From NCBI GenBank assembly GCA_035642095.1, contig DASQTB010000095.1, positions 1-9,911 of the forward strand: a DNA stretch of 9,911 nt, given 5' to 3'. Every line of letters starts with the position of its first letter. The first letter of the stretch is position 1. The notes under the pieces are model-generated. The model had not been told where the DNA came from. It did not search any database and saw only the letters and a list, made by a program, of their open reading frames with translations. The stretch comes from DASQTB01 sp035642095. GTDB taxonomy: Bacteria; Actinomycetota; UBA4738; CALAEC01. Made by a program: the position numbers and the translations under genes. Of the stretch, positions 1-6,359 are shown one piece after another.

Positions 1-342
1 CTGGTTCAGGCGCTGCTGGAAGGACCCAGGCGATGGCGCGACCTCCACGACGCGATCCCCGGCATCGCTCCCAACGTGCTGGCCGACCGGCTCCGTCGGT
101 TGGAGCGCGAGGGCGTCGTGGCCACGGCTCCGTACTCGACCCGGCCGCCGCGGCTGGCCTACGACCTCACCGAGGACGGACGAGCGTTGGCCGGCGTCCT
201 CCGGCTCCTGGCGGCGTGGGGCGGCCAGGCTCCCGGTGGCCCTCCACATCATGTCTGCGGGACGCCGACGGAGGTCCGGTGGTTCTGTCCCACCTGCGGC
301 ACGGCCACGGAAGACGGAGGAGAGGACGTGACGCTGGTCTGA
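1..342 (+). CDS. HxlR-type winged-helix transcriptional regulator, 5' truncated
   Basis: The frame is open from the first base and ends at TGA 340-342, giving 113 visible residues; the N-terminus lies outside the window. The sequence reads LLEGPRRWRDL, IPGIAPNVLADRLRRLE, GVV, YSTRPPRLAYDLTEDGRAL. This matches the HxlR family: a helix-turn-helix followed by a wing with a Pro-Arg turn and the Tyr-x-Leu-Thr signature. After the domain comes a tail with CGTPTE and FCPTCG, so three Cys that may bind a metal; similar tails are known on actinobacterial HxlR-like proteins. Such proteins usually act as dimeric DNA-binding repressors or activators of neighbouring genes. Its target is not visible here. 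It converges on the minus-strand zinc-finger gene with only four bases between the stop codons, and no terminator is evident in that gap. Confidence 0.88.
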   Translation: MVQALLEGPRRWRDLHDAIPGIAPNVLADRLRRLEREGVVATAPYSTRPPRLAYDLTEDGRALAGVLRLLAAWGGQAPGGPPHHVCGTPTEVRWFCPTCGTATEDGGEDVTLV

Positions 343-346
343 GCGC

Positions 347-556
347 TCAGTCGAGTTCGGGGAGGTCCAGCGGAGCCGGTCGAGGGGTGCACGCCCCGCA
401 GTAGGCCGCGTCCTCCACCACCAGAGCTTTGGTTCGGTCCTGGCTCCGGAACAGCTCCAGGATGTAGGGGTGGATCTGAACGTGGTCCTCGCACACCGCC
501 CGGCCGCAGAACCGGCAGGTCGCCACGGCCGTCCGGCGGCAGTGCCAGCAGTCCAC
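347..556 (-). CDS. Small cysteine-rich zinc-finger-like protein (69 aa)
   Basis: The start is GTG 556-554, 11 nt after the stop of the M50/cNMP gene, and the stop is TGA 349-347. No other start lies between the upstream stop and the first Cys pair. The protein has an ordered metal-ligand pattern: CWHC (residues 3-6), CRFC (14-17), CEDH (22-25) and a final CGAC (53-56). The spacing recalls B-box/AN1-like fingers and the small DUF2180-type proteins of archaea and some bacteria; I cannot confirm membership. The middle segment (IHPYILELFRSQDRTKALVV) could form a helix. No signal peptide or membrane segment is seen, so it should be cytosolic. It is probably in one operon with the protease gene and may bind that protein or nucleic acid, but this is inference. 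No strong ribosome-binding site precedes it, which fits translational coupling. Confidence 0.72.
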   Translation of the reverse strand: MDCWHCRRTAVATCRFCGRAVCEDHVQIHPYILELFRSQDRTKALVVEDAAYCGACTPRPAPLDLPELD

Positions 557-567
557 GGATCGGAAGC

Positions 568-2727
568 CTAGTGCAGCCCGGTCCGTTCCACGGGGGCCTG
601 GGGGTTGAGCGTCCCGGTGCGGAAGGCCTCGCCGATCAGCCGGTCGAAGCCGTCCCGCTCCAGCCGGTAGGCCCGGACCGGGGTCATGGTCCGCACGGTG
701 GCCGTTCTGGGGACGTCCAGCAGGAGGGCCACCTCGCCGACGTATGCTCCGGGGCCCAGCACGCTGGTCCGGCGGCCGTCCTGGACCACCTCGACCTGGC
801 CCGATCCGATCCCGTAGAACGCGTCGCCGGGGTCGCCCTGCCGGATGACCTCCTCGCCCGGCCCCAAGTTGACCCACGTCCCGTGCTCCACAAGCTCCGA
901 CAGCTGGGCCGGCTCCAGGTGCTGGAATGGAGGGAGGGCCCGAAGCTCGGCGACCTGCTGGAGCGTGGGGGCGAAGTCCGGGACCGTGGCCATGTCGGCC
1001 AGGAGCTGATCGAACGTCCCCTTTTCGATCTCGAACAGCTCGGCTTCCTCCAGCGCCCGGACCGTGGCCGCCCTGGGGCGGGCCTCCAGGAGCCCCAGCT
1101 CCCCGAAGGACTCGCCCCGCCCGAGGACCCGGAGGACCCGCTCGTCCCCGGCCTCGGGGTCTTCCTCCACCGCGTGGAGCGTCCCCCGCCGGACGACGTA
1201 GAACGCCTCGGCCCGTTCGCCCTGTCGCACCACCGGCTGTCCCCGGGCCACCGTACGCAGACGGACCCGGCCGGCCAGGTCGTTGAGCACGGGGACCGGA
1301 AGGTCGTCGAAGAGCGGCAACGCGTCGATCAGCTCGGCGGCCTCGATCCGCCACCCCTGCTCCAGCCGGAACCGGACCCGCCTCCAGAACGCCCGAGCCC
1401 GGCGGAGCCCCGAGCGCACCAGCGTGGAGAGCCCCCGGAGCAACGGGCCGGCGATGACCACCGCCAGCAGGACGAGGAGCAGCCGGGTCAGGACGCCGCC
1501 ATCCCACATGCGGACGATCAGCTTGCCGAACAGGTGCCGCCAGAAGAAGAAGCTGGCGTACAGCGAGAAGATGGCGAAGGCCACGCCGAGGATCCCGTAC
1601 CCCGCCAGGCCGGCCTCCTGGGCGTTGAATCGCTCTCGGATCCGGAGCTTGTGCCACAGGTCGTACCGGATGAACGACAGCGATCGAGGTCGCAGGTCGG
1701 GCACGTGGATGGCGTCGGACAGGATGTAGTAGCCGTCCAGCTCCAGAAGCGGAATCAGGTTCATGAAGATGATGAAGTAGTTCAGCACGGCGAACTTGTA
1801 GAGGGTGCTCGAGATCAGGGCATCCGGGTAGAGCCAGGCGGCCACCGAGGCCACCCCGGCGACCATGATCTCGGCGACCGGCCCGGCGAACGATTGGACG
1901 ATCCGCTGCCTCGGCTCCAGCATGAGGACGTCCGACGATTCGATGAACCAGGCGGGCGAGCCGTAGTAGATCATGAACCCCGCGCTCTTGATCCTTCGTC
2001 CGTAGTGGATCACCCCCAGGGCATGGCCCAGCTCGTGGGTGAAGGTGATGAAGTAGTTCAAGGCGCCGAGGATCAGAAACTCGATGGCCACCGATCGCCC
2101 CGACAGGCTGAACCGTCCCGATCGAACGACGTCGATGAAGGCAACGAACCCGACCACGCCGATGATCAAACCGACCACGGCCACCCAGCGTTTGAAGAAG
2201 AAGCGGAAACCGTGGTGGTACATCCATCGCACGGCGCCGTCCGCTCGGGTCCAATCGACCGAGAGCGTGCGGAGGAACTCCCCCACCTTGGCCCGGGCCA
2301 CGGAGGGCTTCATCGACCTCCGGACGGCCGCGTAGGTATCGACGAAAGGCGGATCGAGGAACCCGCCGTCCTCGAGCGACCGGACCAGATCGGCGACGCC
2401 CTCCAGCTCGAGCTCACCGGACTCCTGGAACCGCTCGACGACGAGCTCCTTCACGGTCCTGGTGCCGTCCATGAGCCGGACGGCCTCCAGCTCTCCCGAT
2501 TCCAGACGGTAGTGAAGGAGGTCTCGAGGATTGGCGATCATCGCGTAGTCGTTGCCCCACCGGAGCCGGAACTCCTTGATCTCCACGTCGGAGGCGAGCT
2601 TGGGCCGGAACGAGGCCGGGTCGAACTCCTCGGACAGGCGTTTCCACAGCCGCCCGGACGGCTCGGTTCCCTCGTCCGCCGCTCCCCGACGGACGCGGTC
2701 CCAGATTCCCGCCGGGACCCGGCTCAC
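568..2727 (-). CDS. PqqD-like / M50 (site-2 protease) membrane protein with two cyclic-nucleotide-binding domains
   Basis: This is a 719-aa protein with GTG start 2727-2725, overlapping the upstream ORF's stop as GTGA, and stop TAG. Residues ~45-125 resemble the PqqD-like winged domain found in front of peptide zinc metalloproteases (NPRDLLHYRL, LMDGTRTVKEL). Hydrophobic segments lie near 182-199, 212-229, 283-300, 309-330, 373-395 and 411-430. The HELGH zinc motif is at 231-235 and the second M50 motif NLIPLLELDGYY at 323-334, so the metal ligands look intact. Two CRP-type domains follow at ~470-590 and ~599-705. Each has a phosphate-binding cassette with its Arg: FGELGLL..PRAAT (541-555) and VGEVALL..PRTAT (663-677). 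Family knowledge suggests cleavage or handling of a peptide within or next to the membrane. Control by cAMP or another cyclic nucleotide is inference. The zinc-finger gene follows after 11 nt. Substrate unknown; degenerate non-catalytic use cannot be excluded. Confidence 0.87.
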   Translation of the reverse strand: MSRVPAGIWDRVRRGAADEGTEPSGRLWKRLSEEFDPASFRPKLASDVEIKEFRLRWGNDYAMIANPRDLLHYRLESGELEAVRLMDGTRTVKELVVERFQESGELELEGVADLVRSLEDGGFLDPPFVDTYAAVRRSMKPSVARAKVGEFLRTLSVDWTRADGAVRWMYHHGFRFFFKRWVAVVGLIIGVVGFVAFIDVVRSGRFSLSGRSVAIEFLILGALNYFITFTHELGHALGVIHYGRRIKSAGFMIYYGSPAWFIESSDVLMLEPRQRIVQSFAGPVAEIMVAGVASVAAWLYPDALISSTLYKFAVLNYFIIFMNLIPLLELDGYYILSDAIHVPDLRPRSLSFIRYDLWHKLRIRERFNAQEAGLAGYGILGVAFAIFSLYASFFFWRHLFGKLIVRMWDGGVLTRLLLVLLAVVIAGPLLRGLSTLVRSGLRRARAFWRRVRFRLEQGWRIEAAELIDALPLFDDLPVPVLNDLAGRVRLRTVARGQPVVRQGERAEAFYVVRRGTLHAVEEDPEAGDERVLRVLGRGESFGELGLLEARPRAATVRALEEAELFEIEKGTFDQLLADMATVPDFAPTLQQVAELRALPPFQHLEPAQLSELVEHGTWVNLGPGEEVIRQGDPGDAFYGIGSGQVEVVQDGRRTSVLGPGAYVGEVALLLDVPRTATVRTMTPVRAYRLERDGFDRLIGEAFRTGTLNPQAPVERTGLH

Positions 2728-3143
2728 GGCCGAGCCGGCCTGGGGAGTGGACGCTCGTCCTCCCGCAGCCTTCGAGCGACCGAGTGGTTGACGGACGCGC
2801 CGGGACGCCGGTGTCCGGTGAGCCTGGAGCCCTCCGCGGTGACCTGGAACGTGGCCCGGGCCTTCGGCGTGAGCTCTCCGCTGAGGGAGCCCCGGACCGT
2901 CACGTCGGCGGCCGATACGGCTCCCTCCACGAGCACGGATTTCGACAGGGCCAGGCCTGCCAGGACCGTTCCAGGGATCGACCGCACGGCTGCATCCTCG
3001 GCCAGCGTCGAGGTGGTGGCAAGGCAGGCAGTGATGTCCGTCACGTCCTCGGGCTGTCGGAGGGCACCCCTCTTCGGTGAGGGCCGGAGGTTCGCCGGAT
3101 CTCGGGGGCGGTGGTCTCGGCCGTGATGTAGCCGGTCCGCCAC
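2724..3143 (-). CDS. Hypothetical small protein, possibly frame-disrupted near its 5' end
   Basis: The open frame runs from GTG 3143 to TGA 2726-2724, up to 139 aa, and its stop overlaps the protease start as GTGA. I do not recognise it. From residue ~34 (an internal GTG at 3044 is another possible start) it looks coding: about five in six third codon bases are G or C. A stretch of alternating small and beta-branched residues, SVLVEGAVSAADVTVRGSLS, faintly recalls the strand repeats of bactofilin-like beta-helix proteins; that is only a resemblance. The first ~20 residues (RLHHGRDHRPRDP) look like an out-of-frame shadow. The neighbouring frame over 3084-3154 reads more naturally (LTQWRTGYITAETTAPEIR) with higher G/C at third positions. 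The true gene may therefore begin in that frame and carry an indel near 3080-3090. It could also be non-coding or decayed. Confidence 0.42.
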   Translation of the reverse strand: MADRLHHGRDHRPRDPANLRPSPKRGALRQPEDVTDITACLATTSTLAEDAAVRSIPGTVLAGLALSKSVLVEGAVSAADVTVRGSLSGELTPKARATFQVTAEGSRLTGHRRPGASVNHSVARRLREDERPLPRPARP

Positions 3144-3147
3144 TGAG

Positions 3148-3553
3148 TCAAGTCGAGCCGGTTCGGCCAGCCTTTTCCCGGTACATCGACCGATCGGCCC
3201 GCTCGATCAGCTCGTCGATGTCACGGTCCCGTTCGGGATCGTACGCGGCCAACCCGATGGACACCGAGAGCGTGTACGGTCGGTTGCCGCGGTCGTTGTG
3301 ACCCCCGACGGCTCCTTGAACCCGTTCGATGACCATCCAGCCGTGGACGGCTCGCAGTCGGTGAGCAGGGCGCAGAACTCGTCACCGCCCAGCCGGGCTA
3401 CCAGGTCGGAAGAGCGAAGCGAGCTCCGAAGCAGGTCCGCGGTGTCGATCAACGCCCGGTCTCCCTCGGCGTGGCCAGCCCCTTGCGGCGGAGGGGCCAG
3501 TCCCGCCACCTCCACGACCGGCGTCGGTCCGGGGACGAGGACGGATCAGACAT
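3148..3553 (-). pseudogene. Diguanylate-cyclase (GGDEF) remnant broken over several reading frames
   Basis: No single frame spans this gene. A candidate ATG at 3553-3551, after a GGTGGAGAG ribosome-binding site, opens a frame that ends within 35 codons. The middle frame, open only after a TGA at 3548-3546, reads GHAEGD, LRSSDLVARLGGDEFCALL. That gives an intact GGDEF signature and the RxxD inhibitory-site motif (RSSD) at the usual five-residue spacing. After about 3345-3320 the match moves to a third frame: VIERVQGAV, YTLSVSIGLAAYDPE, IDELIERADRSMYREKAG, ending at TGA 3150-3148. Joined, these cover most of a GGDEF domain. Part of the first half is degenerate: the usual D-x-D-x-(F/L)-K plus Asn-Asp stretch is replaced by EVAGLAPPPQ. 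No sensor or membrane segment precedes it. GGDEF proteins make cyclic di-GMP; this copy should be inactive unless the frame breaks are sequencing errors. It lies four bases upstream of the next ORF. Confidence 0.75.
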
Positions 3554-3632
3554 CTCTCCACCCTTACCGGCGGACTGGGGACCCGGTTTACGGCCCGGGA
3601 CTTCTGGTGGTCGGCCCGAGGATCCGGGGAGA
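3554..3632. other. Short spacer between the GGDEF remnant and a glutamine synthetase stop
   Basis: These 79 bases lie downstream of the minus-strand glutamine synthetase and upstream of the GGDEF remnant. I see no gene. A 5-bp GC stem (3582-3586 with 3595-3599) is too short to call a terminator. Any promoter for the protease run would have to lie here or inside the synthetase gene; no convincing -10/-35 pair is visible. Confidence 0.4.
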
Positions 3633-4955
3633 CTACAGGAGGGGCAGGTAGCGGTCCAGCTCGAACGGCGTGACGTACGCCTTGTAGGAATCCCACTCCG
3701 CCCGCTTGTTCCGGATCAGCTCTTCGAATACGTGGTCGCCCAACGTCTCCTGGAGCAGTTCGGACCGCTCCGCCATCCGGATCGACTCGAACAGGTCCTC
3801 CGGGAGGGCCTCGATACCGGCCTGCCGCCGCTCCTCCTCGCTCATCTCGTAGATGTTGTTCGAGGCCTCCGGAGGAAGCTCATACTCCTCTTCCACGCCC
3901 CGAAGACCCGCGGCCAGCATGACCGCGAACGCCAGGTACGGGTTGCAGGCCGGATCCGGCGATCGGAGCTCGATCCGGGCCGCCGGCTCCTTCCCCGGCT
4001 TGTACATCGGCACCCGGACCAGGGCCGACCGGTTCCGCCGCGCCCAGCACGCGTACACCGGGGCCTCGTAGCCGGGAACCAGCCGCTTGTACGAGTTCAC
4101 CCACTGGTTCAGCACCAGGGTGATCTCTCGAGCGTGCCGGAGGATGCCGGCGATGTAGCCTCGAGCCACCTTCGACAGGTGATACTCGTCGGTGGGATCG
4201 AAGAAGGTGTTGCGGTCTCCCTCGAACAGGGACTGGTGGGTGTGCATGCCGCTGCCGTTCACCCCGAGGACGGGCTTCGGCATGAAGGTGGCGTAGATCC
4301 CGAACTCCTGAGCCACCTCCTTCACCGTGAGCCGGTACGTCATGACGTTGTCGGCCATGGTCAGGGCGTCGGTGTACCGGAGGTCGATCTCGTGCTGGCT
4401 GGGGGCCACCTCGTGGTGGACGTACTCCACGGGGATCCCCATGGCCTCGAGGTACTCGACCGTTCGCTTGCGGTATCCTGTGGCGACGTCGAGCGGGGTG
4501 AGGTCGAAGTAGCCACCCTGATCGAGGAACTCAGTCCCGGCGGAATCGCGGAAGTAGAAGTACTCGAGCTCGGGGCCGACGTAGAAGGTGAAGCCGAGGT
4601 CGGCGGCTCGGCGGAGCTGACGTTGCAGGACGTATCGTGGATCGCCGGGGAACGCCGTGCCGTCGGGATCTACGATGTCGCAGAACATCCGGGCCACGTG
4701 CTCTTCGGAGCGCCACGGGATGATCTGGAACGTCGAGGGATCGGGCCGGGCCACCATGTCGGACTCCTGGATGCGGGCGAAGCCCTCGATCGATGAGCCG
4801 TCGAACCCCATTCCTTCGGCGAACGCCGTCTCGAGCTCGGCCGGCGTGATGGCGAAGGACTTGAGGAACCCCAGCACGTCCGTGAACCACAGGCGGATGA
4901 ACTTGATCCCGCGTTCTTCGACGGTGCGCAGTACGAACTCGGCTTCGGGCGTCAT
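3633..4955 (-). CDS. Type I glutamine synthetase, GlnA2 / GSI-alpha-like (440 aa), divergent copy
   Basis: The enzyme makes glutamine from glutamate, ammonia and ATP in the cytosol, usually as a dodecamer. The start is ATG 4955, with no in-frame alternative between the start and the divergent spacer; the ribosome-binding site is weak. Active-site residues by family alignment are all present: D52 (FDGSS), E129 and E131 (ELEYF), E182 (HHEVAPS), E189, H238 (GSGMHTH), R291 and E297 (NSYKRLVPGYEAP), R309, R314, E329 and R331. R61 (EGFARIQESDM) matches the Arg that mediates glutamine feedback in Bacillus GSI-alpha. The length fits the short alpha-type lacking the GSI-beta insertion. The position matching the adenylylation tyrosine is Tyr369 (NNIYEMSEEE), although alpha-type enzymes are generally not regulated this way. 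Features such as VRVPMYKPGKEPAARIE and PFELDRYL resemble mycobacterial GlnA2 more than the neighbouring copy does. A gamma-glutamylpolyamine synthetase-type role cannot be ruled out. Confidence 0.93.
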   Translation of the reverse strand: MTPEAEFVLRTVEERGIKFIRLWFTDVLGFLKSFAITPAELETAFAEGMGFDGSSIEGFARIQESDMVARPDPSTFQIIPWRSEEHVARMFCDIVDPDGTAFPGDPRYVLQRQLRRAADLGFTFYVGPELEYFYFRDSAGTEFLDQGGYFDLTPLDVATGYRKRTVEYLEAMGIPVEYVHHEVAPSQHEIDLRYTDALTMADNVMTYRLTVKEVAQEFGIYATFMPKPVLGVNGSGMHTHQSLFEGDRNTFFDPTDEYHLSKVARGYIAGILRHAREITLVLNQWVNSYKRLVPGYEAPVYACWARRNRSALVRVPMYKPGKEPAARIELRSPDPACNPYLAFAVMLAAGLRGVEEEYELPPEASNNIYEMSEEERRQAGIEALPEDLFESIRMAERSELLQETLGDHVFEELIRNKRAEWDSYKAYVTPFELDRYLPLL

Positions 4956-4992
4956 CGGCCGGCCGAGCGTACCGGACCGGATGGGATCCCCG

Positions 4993-5008
4993 GTTACACG
5001 GGCGTTAA
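4993..5008 (+). promoter_or_regulatory. Candidate GlnR-type half-site pair
   Basis: The bases read GTTAC, six bases, then GTTAA. Actinobacterial GlnR boxes are described as gTnAC-n6-GaAAc units upstream of glnA and other nitrogen genes. The first half matches; the second matches only in part. The location between two glutamine synthetase genes is suggestive. Only one a-b unit is seen and nothing in the window shows the organism has GlnR, so this is a weak call. Confidence 0.27.
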
Positions 5009-5025
5009 ATTTGCCCCTCGCGGAC

Positions 5026-5030
5026 GGAGG
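5026..5030 (+). promoter_or_regulatory. Shine-Dalgarno GGAGG for the plus-strand glutamine synthetase
   Basis: GGAGG lies 12 nt before the GTG start at 5043, slightly far. A nearer ATG at 5035 is in another frame that soon ends, so homology and frame both favour GTG 5043. Confidence 0.6.
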
Positions 5031-5042
5031 TACGATGCCGAC

Positions 5043-6359
5043 GTGGACGACGCAGCGGCGAATGTGCTCCGCCACGTGGAGGAGCTGGAGGTTCGACTCG
5101 TCCGGCTGTGGTTCACCGATGTCCTCGGCTTCCTGAAGTCCTTCGCCATCCCGGTCGAGGAGTTGGAGAAGGGGTTCCGGGAGGGCATCGGGTTCGACGG
5201 GTCGGCTGTCGAGGGGTTCGCCCGGCTGGAGGAAGCCGACGTCCTGGCTCACCCCGACCCATCCACCTTCCGGCTGCTGCCCTGGCCGAAGGACGAGCCG
5301 GTGGCCCGGATGTTCTGCGATCTCACGCACCCGGACGGGGCGCCCTTCGAGGGCGATCCCCGCCAGGTCCTCCGGCGAGCCCTGCGGCGGGCCGAGGCAA
5401 TGGGGTTCACGGTTCGCCTGGCGCCGGAGATCGAATACTTCGTCTCGGCGTCCTCGGAGTCATTCGAACCCCTCGACCGGGGTGGCTACTTCGACCTGAC
5501 CACCGCGGAGGTGGCCGATGGGCTGCGGGCCCGATTGGTCGACGCCCTCGACCAGCTCGGGATCCGGGTGGAGGCCCTGCACCACGAGGATGCCCCCAGC
5601 CAGCATGAAGTCGACCTGGCCCCCGACGAGGCTCTGACCGTGGCCGACGCGGTGATGACCGTGCGGCTGGCGGTGAAGGAGGCCGCCCAGGAGCTGAAGC
5701 TGCACGCCTCGTTCATGCCCAAGCCGGATGCCCGGGCCCAGGGCTCGGGGATGCACACGCACGTCGCGCTCCTGGAAGGAGAGCGCAACGTGTTGTTCGA
5801 CCCCACCGCGGATGCGGGGCTGTCGAAGGTCGGGCGGGCGTTCGTGGCCGGCCTGCTGGAGCACGCCCCGGCCCTCACCGCGGTGACGAACCAGTGGGTC
5901 AACTCCTACAAGCGGCTGGTTCCCGGCTTCGAGGCCCCGGTGTTCGTGTGCTGGGCTCGGCGGAACCGGTCGGCCCTGGTCCGAGTGCCGACGGTGACCG
6001 ACGAGCGCGGGGCTCGGATCGAGTACCGGGCTCCGGACCCGGCGTGCAATCCGTACCTGGGCTTCGCCGTCCTCCTGGCGGCGGGCCTGGACGGCGTTGG
6101 CCGCGAGCTGGAGCCGCCGGAGGAGACCGTCGACGACCTGGGGGCGATGTCCGAGGAGGAACGGCGGGCCGCGGGGATCCGTTCCCTCCCCGACACGCTG
6201 CTCGACGCGGTGCACACCATGGAGCGGTCGGAGCTCGTGGCCGACACGCTCGGCGAGCACGTCTTCGAGTGGTTCCTGCGGAACAAGCGAGAGGAATGGG
6301 AGGCCTACCGGCGGGTGGTGACCCGCTGGGAGACCGAGCGGTCGTTCCCGATCCTGTGA
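5043..6359 (+). CDS. glnA2: Type I glutamine synthetase, GlnA2-like (438 aa), in operon with glnE
   Basis: This GTG-initiated gene is collinear with the divergent copy almost end to end, with one two-residue deletion near residue 320. The catalytic residues are kept: D52 (FDGSA), E129 and E131 (EIEYF), E182 (HHEDAPS), E189, H238 (GSGMHTH), R291 and E297 (YKRLVPGFEAP), R309, R314, E326 (ARIEYR) and R328. It should therefore be a working ATP-dependent ligase. The feedback Arg (R61, EGFARLEEAD) is present. At the position matching the adenylylation Tyr it has Gly367 (DDLGAMSEEE), so GlnE cannot modify it there. Its stop codon overlaps the glnE start as GTGA, indicating translational coupling. 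The position next to glnE matches mycobacterial glnA2, and I use the symbol on that basis. In sequence the divergent copy looks closer to that family, so which one is the true ortholog is open. A related gamma-glutamyl ligase activity is possible. Confidence 0.92.
   Translation: MDDAAANVLRHVEELEVRLVRLWFTDVLGFLKSFAIPVEELEKGFREGIGFDGSAVEGFARLEEADVLAHPDPSTFRLLPWPKDEPVARMFCDLTHPDGAPFEGDPRQVLRRALRRAEAMGFTVRLAPEIEYFVSASSESFEPLDRGGYFDLTTAEVADGLRARLVDALDQLGIRVEALHHEDAPSQHEVDLAPDEALTVADAVMTVRLAVKEAAQELKLHASFMPKPDARAQGSGMHTHVALLEGERNVLFDPTADAGLSKVGRAFVAGLLEHAPALTAVTNQWVNSYKRLVPGFEAPVFVCWARRNRSALVRVPTVTDERGARIEYRAPDPACNPYLGFAVLLAAGLDGVGRELEPPEETVDDLGAMSEEERRAAGIRSLPDTLLDAVHTMERSELVADTLGEHVFEWFLRNKREEWEAYRRVVTRWETERSFPIL

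Larger units (their letters stand above)
4956..5042. promoter_or_regulatory. Divergent promoter region between two glutamine synthetase genes
   Basis: These 87 bases must hold the starts of transcription for at least the plus-strand glnA-glnE operon, and probably for the minus-strand gene too, unless transcription starts further upstream. It contains the only AT-rich patch nearby (GTTAAATTT, 5004-5012), which could supply a -10 element on either strand. I cannot assign a convincing -35. Confidence 0.55.

Noticed and set aside
557..2254. Upstream extension of the zinc-finger frame to a 635-aa minus-strand protein
   Set aside because: Upstream of 556 this frame overlaps the protease gene out of phase and is Arg/Gly/Pro-rich noise; only the last 69 codons look real.
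571..3126. An 851-codon open frame on the plus strand
   Set aside because: It lies antisense to the M50/cNMP gene, has low-complexity Pro/Arg/Gln/Asp-rich content, and matches no family; typical of GC-rich shadow frames.
3582..3599. Stem-loop after the minus-strand glutamine synthetase
   Set aside because: Only five paired bases with an 8-base loop and no T tract; expected by chance at this GC content.
5035..5136. Small ORF from ATG 5035, well placed behind GGAGG
   Set aside because: It is out of frame with the synthetase, ends soon, and its product is a Ser/Trp/Arg-rich shadow.
4956..5330. Longer N-terminus of the minus-strand glutamine synthetase
   Set aside because: The extra residues would cross the divergent promoter and run antisense to the other synthetase; homology begins at ATG 4955.
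5894..6355. Longer N-terminus for GlnE starting inside the glutamine synthetase gene
   Set aside because: The residues are an Arg/Gly/Pro-rich shadow of the synthetase; GTG 6356 with GTGA overlap gives a natural start.
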